Positions 59,178-64,000 of a stretch of 64,000 nt of DNA are shown piece by piece (positions within the stretch are counted from its first letter, which is position 1; the number at the start of each line of letters is the position of its first letter). The stretch is from an uncultured Lachnospiraceae bacterium (GTDB lineage Bacteria; Bacillota; Clostridia; Lachnospirales; Lachnospiraceae), in NCBI GenBank assembly GCA_910588875.1, contig CAJURT010000001.1, positions 1 to 64,000 of the forward strand, read 5' to 3'. The notes beneath the pieces were generated by a model. The model was not told the DNA's origin, did no database searches, and worked only from the letters and a program-made list of their open reading frames with translations. Both the position numbers and the translations under genes were made by a program.

Positions 59178-59930
59178 TTACTGGTAATCACAGATATCCA
59201 CCCATTTGTGAAGCAATTCTGTTTCCTCCGGGCGGTGTTTGGTCAGCTGCGCGGCAGCCACCAGCGGAAGCCACTGCTGTACATAGCGGCGGTCCGTATC
59301 TGTTTTTTCACAGAACAGTTCCATATACTTATCTGCCCTTTCCTGATCCTCCAGGCAAAGAAGCAGATAGGTGCGGGCGGCGTCTGCACTGGCATTGCCC
59401 TGGGTTGCATGGACCCAGTCCAGCACATACATGGTGCCATCATCGGTTACGATAATGTTGTTGGGCTGAAAATCTCCATGGCACAGTTTTACATGCTTGG
59501 GCATACCGTCCAATCTTGTCAGGAGGTCATAACGATTGACAGAGTTTAATCCTTCCGCGTCAGAAATCTGCCGGATCATCTTGTCTTTGAGTTTGTTCAG
59601 TAATGGGCAGACCTTGGAATGAATTGTCAACTGTAGGTCAACCATCTGCTCCATGTACTCATCCAGCTTTTCGGGATTTTCATCCATCAGCTGTTTGAGG
59701 GTTTTGCCGTCAATGAAGTCTTTGGTAATGGACCAGCATCCGTCCTCGTCAACGGAAACAGCCAGGGTAGCGGGGATATTAATTCCGCCGATTTCTTCCA
59801 CCCGGGCACTGACCAGGGCTTCGTTCAGCACCTCTGCTTTGGGAAATCCCTTGCAGAAGGATTTGATTGCCTTGTCACCGTCGCGGTACACGCTTTTGGT
59901 CGCATTTTGGGATATTAACTCTCTTGCCAT
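59178..59930 (-). CDS. Aminoglycoside phosphotransferase / choline-kinase-fold protein
   Basis: A 250-residue small-molecule kinase-fold protein. The catalytic loop is LCHGDFQPNNIIV; the metal-binding aspartate is in YVLDWVHATQGN. The N-terminal half has the KSFCKG segment with a candidate ATP lysine. Family members phosphorylate choline, sugars, amino sugars or aminoglycosides; a resistance role cannot be inferred. ATG 59930 follows GGAGAGTTATGT. It stands alone with a terminator. Confidence 0.8.
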   Translation of the reverse strand: MARELISQNATKSVYRDGDKAIKSFCKGFPKAEVLNEALVSARVEEIGGINIPATLAVSVDEDGCWSITKDFIDGKTLKQLMDENPEKLDEYMEQMVDLQLTIHSKVCPLLNKLKDKMIRQISDAEGLNSVNRYDLLTRLDGMPKHVKLCHGDFQPNNIIVTDDGTMYVLDWVHATQGNASADAARTYLLLCLEDQERADKYMELFCEKTDTDRRYVQQWLPLVAAAQLTKHRPEETELLHKWVDICDYQ

Positions 59931-60094
59931 ACATAACTCTCCTTCCTTTTTTGTTACGGATATAACCAATGGCCGATCAACTTTATTCTACTACAAACTG
60001 TGCAGAATGTCACTTGTTTTTTTGATAAATTTTTAACAAAATCTCACCCGCCAATTGTCACATTTATGATTTGGCTGAAATTTTGCCCTTACTG

Positions 60095-62011
60095 TCAGGT
60101 AAAACGCAGGATGGCCGTCCCGTAGGCAGAGAGGGGCAGGCTGATGGAATAGGGCTGGCCGTCACACTCCTGTTTGATGGCACGGATAACCGGCGGCTTC
60201 TCCGATGGCTGGTACAGGCCATGCTGATTATCCAACAGCAGGGTATAGCTGCCCTTCTGGGGTACGCCAAGGCGGTAGTCAGGGCGTTCCATTGGGGTAA
60301 AGTTGCAAACGAAGATCAAACTCTTTTTGTGATCCTTTGCCCGGCGCATAAAACTGAAAATGCTGCGGTCGCCGTCATTGGCGTTGATCCATTGAAAGCC
60401 GTCCCAGTCCTCGTCAGCCTCATACATGGCAGGATATTTTTGATAAATGTGTAACAGGTCACGGACATAATTCTGGAGTTTTTTGTGTTCCTCCTCCTCG
60501 GTTAAGTACCAGTCCAGGCTGACCTTTTCATCCCATTCATGAAGCTGGCCGAAATCCTGGCCCATAAACAGGAGTTTTTTGCCCGGATGGCCGAACATGA
60601 AGGTGTAGCCTACCTTCAGATTGGCGAACTTGTCCGTGTGGTAACCCGGCATTTTGTTGATCATGGAGCATTTTAAATGGACCACCTCATCATGGGAAAG
60701 CACCAGGATAAAGTTTTCACTGGTAAAATAGGTGAGGCCGAAGGTCAGCTTATTGTGGTTGTACTTGCGGAAATAAGGATCCAGCTTCATGTACTCCAAG
60801 AAATCATGCATCCAGCCCATATTCCACTTAAAGGTGAAGCCAAGCCCTCCGTCCTTGGGATCATGGGTGACAGCCGGCCAGGCAGTGGATTCCTCCGCAA
60901 TGACCATGGCTCCCTGGCCGCGGGTTTTAACAATACTGTTTAGGTGGCGGAAGAACTCGATTGCTTCCAGGTTCTGATTGCTGCCATACTTGTTTGCCAG
61001 CCATTGGCCGTCCTTTCTCCCATAGTCCAGATAGAGCATGGAGGCCACAGCATCCACCCGTAGGCCATCCACATGGAATTCCTGAATCCAATAAAGGGCA
61101 TTGGCAATAAGGAAATTGGTGACCTCATGCTTTTCATAGTCAAAGACCTTCGTTCCCCAGTCGGGGTGTTCCCCTTTGCGGGAATCAGCATATTCATAGA
61201 GGGGCTGTCCGTCAAAGTCAGCCAGGCCATGGGCATCCCTTGGGAAATGGGCCGGTACCCAGTCTAAGATTACGCCGATGCCCTTCTTATGTAGGTAGTT
61301 CACGAAATATTTGAACTCCTTCGGATCACCATAGCGGGAGGTTGGGGCATAATAACCCGTCACCTGATATCCCCAGGAGCCATCGAAGGGATGTTCTGCA
61401 ATCCCGATCAGTTCCACATGGGTATATCCCATGTCCTTTACATAATCAGCCAGTTCATGGGCCGCCTCCTTGTAGGTGTAATAGCCCTCCTTTTCCGGCC
61501 GGTTTTTTTTCTTCCAGGATCCGAGATGCACCTCATAGATGCTCATGGGGGATTCCTCGGGAATACGTTCCTGGCGTTTCTTTATCCAGGATGTGTCACC
61601 CCATTTAAAACCAGAGAGGTCGCTGGTTACGGAAGCTGTCCCCGGGCGGAACTCGCATTGGGATGCATAGGGATCCGCCTTAAAGAGAACCTTTCCGGCA
61701 GGGGTGGTAATGGCATATTTGTATAATTCGCCGGTGCCCAGCCCGGGGATAAAGCACTCATAGATGCCGGAGGTATCCAGCACCTTCATGGGGGTGGCTT
61801 CCGGATCCCAGTGGTTAAAGTCCCCGACTACGCTGACAGAGGTGGCATGGGGAGCCCAGACAGCAAAATAAAAACCGTTTTTTCCCTTGTAGGCCATTGG
61901 GTGGGCCCCCAGCTTCTCATAAATCTCATAATGTGTGCCGTTGCCGAACAGATAGCGGTCCATCTCGCTGATGATGCCGGTGCCTGCCTGTCTTTTGTTC
62001 TTGCCAGCCAT
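60095..62011 (-). CDS. glgB: 1,4-alpha-glucan (glycogen) branching enzyme
   Basis: A 638-residue GH13 branching enzyme making alpha-1,6 links in glycogen. It has an N-terminal CBM48-like domain (YFAVWAPHATSVSVVGDFNHW), then the (beta/alpha)8 barrel: nucleophile aspartate in GLRVDAVASM, acid/base glutamate in VIAEESTAW, and LSHDEVVH. It lacks the extra N1 domain of E. coli GlgB, hence its shorter length. ATG 62011 uses a GGAGGAGAAATAAT site inside the end of the upstream GH13 gene, one base apart. No glgC/A/P is present in the window. Confidence 0.95.
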   Translation of the reverse strand: MAGKNKRQAGTGIISEMDRYLFGNGTHYEIYEKLGAHPMAYKGKNGFYFAVWAPHATSVSVVGDFNHWDPEATPMKVLDTSGIYECFIPGLGTGELYKYAITTPAGKVLFKADPYASQCEFRPGTASVTSDLSGFKWGDTSWIKKRQERIPEESPMSIYEVHLGSWKKKNRPEKEGYYTYKEAAHELADYVKDMGYTHVELIGIAEHPFDGSWGYQVTGYYAPTSRYGDPKEFKYFVNYLHKKGIGVILDWVPAHFPRDAHGLADFDGQPLYEYADSRKGEHPDWGTKVFDYEKHEVTNFLIANALYWIQEFHVDGLRVDAVASMLYLDYGRKDGQWLANKYGSNQNLEAIEFFRHLNSIVKTRGQGAMVIAEESTAWPAVTHDPKDGGLGFTFKWNMGWMHDFLEYMKLDPYFRKYNHNKLTFGLTYFTSENFILVLSHDEVVHLKCSMINKMPGYHTDKFANLKVGYTFMFGHPGKKLLFMGQDFGQLHEWDEKVSLDWYLTEEEEHKKLQNYVRDLLHIYQKYPAMYEADEDWDGFQWINANDGDRSIFSFMRRAKDHKKSLIFVCNFTPMERPDYRLGVPQKGSYTLLLDNQHGLYQPSEKPPVIRAIKQECDGQPYSISLPLSAYGTAILRFT

Positions 62012-62012
62012 A

Positions 62013-63356
62013 TTATTTCTCCTCCCTGATTTTTAAGACAACCCCTTCGTTGCCCGGTAATGTGATAGAAAGCCTGCCGTCCTTTATGGGAATGATGGAA
62101 CCGTCCATCAGGTTTTCTGCCAGGGATGCCTTGAGGGGAACCGGAATAGTGAGGTCAGCGGGCTGGGCATCATTGTTGGCAGCCGTGATAACTGACGATC
62201 CGTCCGCATGGCGGGCAAAGGCATACTGGCGGTTGGTCAGCAGCAGTTCCTGGTACCGTCCGCCTGCAAATTCCGGATGGGTAGTATGGATGTGTGCCAG
62301 CCGGGAAATAAAATCTGTCAGACTGCAGTGCAGCCGTTCACTGTCTGCCATGGCAATCTGCGGGCGCAGCTGGATATCGCTGTTATTGGTGCGCATTCCC
62401 TCCACACCCCATTCCCCCCCGTAGTAAACAGAAGGGATGCCGGGCAAGGTAAACAGGAGCAGATAGGCAAGCGGCAGATGTTCTTTGTCCTTCAGCTTGC
62501 TGGCAATCCGGTTCTCATCGTGGTTGTCAACAAAGGTGTACAGCTTTGTTCCGATAGCCTCCAGGCGACGTACATTGTGGGCAATTTCAAAGAAATTGTG
62601 GTCATTCAGCCCAGAATACAAGCTTTTATGTAGCTCGTAATTGGTGACGGAATGGAGCATTTCAGGATTGGCCCAGCGGGAATAGTCCCCGTGGATTACT
62701 TCGCCCATCAGCCAGAAATCTTCCTTCATATCGGCTGTCTGCCGGCGCAGTTCCGCCATAAACCGAAAATCCAGCACATTGGCACAGTCCAGGCGGATCC
62801 CGTCAATATCAAATTCATCAATCCAGAAACGGATCACATCAAAGAGATATTCTTTAACTTGCGGGTTCTGGAGGTTGAGGCAGGGAAGTTCATAATGCCC
62901 CTGCCAGGCCTCGTAGCCAAAGGGGTCGCCCAGGGGGCTCTGCCAGCCGAAATTCACACCCTTATACCAGTCGGCATAGGGGGAAGCTTCTCTTTTCTGC
63001 CGGATATCCTGAAAGGCAAAAAACTCACGGCCAGTATGGTTAAATACGCCGTCAACCACAACACGGATATCAGCCTCATGGCACAGTTTTACAAAATGGG
63101 CAAAGTCTTCATTGGTTCCCAGGCGCCGGTCCGTTAGTTTATAGTCACGGGTGTCATAGCCGTGGGAGGACGATTCGAAAAGGGGGCCGATATAGAGGGC
63201 ATTGCAGCCTAAGTCTTTCATATGGGCAACCCAGAGATCCAATTCCTCAAAACCTTCTGAACCAATGTTTTCTAAATCATGGTTTTCCTTGGGTGCACCA
63301 GTCATGCCCAGCGGATACATGTGGTAAAATACAGCCTTTTCGTACCAAGTACTCAT
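62013..63356 (-). CDS. GH13 alpha-amylase-family glycosidase, intracellular
   Basis: A 447-residue GH13 protein without signal peptide. The catalytic residues appear as D in DGIRLDCANV, E in LMGEVIHGDY and D in FVDNHDENR; VVVDGVFNHTG is conserved region I. A short C-terminal beta domain ends the protein. It probably cleaves alpha-1,4-glucan or maltodextrin; cyclodextrinase or maltogenic amylase activity is possible but not decided. ATG 63356 follows AGGAGGTTTACATCA. It is coupled to glgB. Confidence 0.88.
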   Translation of the reverse strand: MSTWYEKAVFYHMYPLGMTGAPKENHDLENIGSEGFEELDLWVAHMKDLGCNALYIGPLFESSSHGYDTRDYKLTDRRLGTNEDFAHFVKLCHEADIRVVVDGVFNHTGREFFAFQDIRQKREASPYADWYKGVNFGWQSPLGDPFGYEAWQGHYELPCLNLQNPQVKEYLFDVIRFWIDEFDIDGIRLDCANVLDFRFMAELRRQTADMKEDFWLMGEVIHGDYSRWANPEMLHSVTNYELHKSLYSGLNDHNFFEIAHNVRRLEAIGTKLYTFVDNHDENRIASKLKDKEHLPLAYLLLFTLPGIPSVYYGGEWGVEGMRTNNSDIQLRPQIAMADSERLHCSLTDFISRLAHIHTTHPEFAGGRYQELLLTNRQYAFARHADGSSVITAANNDAQPADLTIPVPLKASLAENLMDGSIIPIKDGRLSITLPGNEGVVLKIREEK

Positions 63357-63390
63357 TGATGTAAACCTCCTGAAAGATGCAAATAATCGA

Positions 63391-63615
63391 TCAGAGCTCC
63401 TCTAATAATTTGAAGCGTCTGAGCAGAAACTGATACCGGAGTTGTGCCGCCTTCAATTCGTAGATATAACAGTCGATCAGCGTCGGATCCACCACCTGTT
63501 CAAAATGGTTCCGGGCAGACTCGATCTTGTTCCGCGTGCGGTCGATCTCTTCAATCAGTTCCTGATTTTCTGGCGGCAGGCTCTGCCTGCGTCTTGGTAA
63601 AAGCCCTGTTTTCAT
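63391..63615 (-). CDS. DUF2508 family protein
   Basis: A 74-residue helical protein of the YaaL/DUF2508 type, with ELIEEIDRTRNKIESARNHFEQVVDPTLIDCYIYEL, cited in part as its family core. The function is unknown. ATG 63615 follows AGGAGATAGAACT. It precedes the GH13 gene by 34 bases. Confidence 0.78.
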   Translation of the reverse strand: MKTGLLPRRRQSLPPENQELIEEIDRTRNKIESARNHFEQVVDPTLIDCYIYELKAAQLRYQFLLRRFKLLEEL

Positions 63616-63712
63616 AGTTCTATCTCCTGTCTGATGGTTTGATAGGATATAGTATTTTCCGGAAATGGAAAGTTATACAGGGTTTGTGAAAAAATGTCAC
63701 CCGGAAAAAGGA

Positions 63713-64000
63713 TTATTCCGGGGAGAGAGCCTCCTCCACCATAAAGCCCAGCTTCATCAGGCGCTGGGTAGACTCCCGAAGCGTTAAACGGTAATAATTG
63801 GAAGTGCCGGACTCCCGCACCTGCACCAGGCCGGAATCCTTCAAAATCTTCAGATGGTGGGAGATGGCAGGCCGGGATAAGCTGACCTGGCTTGTGATCT
63901 CATTGACATTCAATCCGTTCTGGTTGCCGCTCTGGGCGGCATGGCTTAGAATCTCTATGATATTCAGGCGCATCTCATCACCCAGTGCGATAAACAGCGG
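63713..64000 (-). CDS. ArsR-family transcriptional regulator, 3' part
   Basis: At least 95 residues are present; the frame stays open to the window edge (PLFIALGDEMRLNIIEIL), so the start lies beyond 64000. A winged helix is clear: VNEITSQVSLSRPAISHHLKILKDSGLVQVRESGTSNYYRL. No metal-binding cysteines are visible in the portion seen, so the effector is unknown. It is leftward and may regulate genes outside the window. Confidence 0.85.
   Translation of the reverse strand, partial: PLFIALGDEMRLNIIEILSHAAQSGNQNGLNVNEITSQVSLSRPAISHHLKILKDSGLVQVRESGTSNYYRLTLRESTQRLMKLGFMVEEALSPE

Noticed and set aside
59178..59930. Aminoglycoside resistance gene
   Set aside because: Only the general kinase fold is evident; no feature identifies a specific resistance enzyme and there is no mobile context.
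1..64000. Prophage, insertion sequence, toxin-antitoxin or defence island
   Set aside because: No integrase, transposase, terminal inverted repeats, phage structural genes or known defence motifs were seen; gene content is core chromosomal.

Overview
The window is the replication-origin neighbourhood of a Firmicutes chromosome, most like a Lachnospiraceae-type clostridium. Grounds: the order gyrA-gyrB-recF-yaaA-dnaN-dnaA on one side of oriC and rpmH-rnpA-yidD-yidC-jag-mnmE-mnmG-rsmG on the other; a fused accDA gene; a FabK/FabT-type fatty-acid cluster; SpmA/SpmB; and DUF4446/DUF4317/DUF2508 proteins. Genus cannot be fixed from the sequence alone. Strong ribosome-binding sites (AGGAGG) and several TTG/GTG starts fit a low-to-mid GC Gram-positive.

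Layout. 1-1740: 5' part of a tRNA-Ser(GCU) with a consensus promoter, then a two-subunit class I fumarase (minus strand). 1791-10800: gyrA, gyrB, recF, yaaA, dnaN, dnaA (minus strand), with DnaA boxes both between dnaA and dnaN and upstream of dnaA, i.e. a bipartite oriC. 10800-19800: an ECF transporter S component, then rpmH, rnpA, yidD, yidC, jag, mnmE, mnmG, rsmG and a Tag-like glycosylase (plus strand). 19836-23635: the segregation locus, with two perfect 16-bp parS sites, a VOC protein, an alpha/beta-hydrolase-fold protein lacking the usual catalytic histidine, a promoter followed by a 24-bp perfect hairpin, a nine-unit 28/31-bp tandem array, and soj-spo0J.

23646-33082: DUF4446 protein, a membrane protein with a sigma-region-2-like head, a PLP decarboxylase containing a perfect inverted pair of DnaA boxes, a diverged guanylate-kinase-like protein, holB, ricT, a tRNA methyltransferase, rsmI and cysK. 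33117-45810: the type II fatty-acid synthesis cluster fabH-acpP-fabK-fabD-fabG-fabF-accB-fabZ-accC-accDA, a second FabK/nitronate-monooxygenase-like flavoprotein with a C-terminal cysteine cluster, spmA-spmB, and a MarR-family regulator (FabT-like). A TTTTGA-N3-TCAAAA palindrome just downstream of the fabH promoter is the likely operator.

45828-64000: a GerMN-like lipoprotein, DUF885 and DUF4317 proteins, gdpP-rplI-dnaB (c-di-AMP hydrolysis, ribosome, replicative helicase), a MerR/coiled-coil protein, a lipoprotein with peptidoglycan-binding repeats and an NlpC/P60 domain, a two-component system, a small-molecule-kinase-fold protein, glycogen branching enzyme plus a second GH13 enzyme, DUF2508, and the 3' part of an ArsR-type regulator.

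Genes to the left of oriC run mostly leftward and genes to the right mostly rightward until about 46 kb, as expected for transcription co-directed with replication. I see no prophage, insertion sequence, CRISPR array or defence island. The least explained part is the parS / hairpin / tandem-array segment at 21369-21914 upstream of soj.
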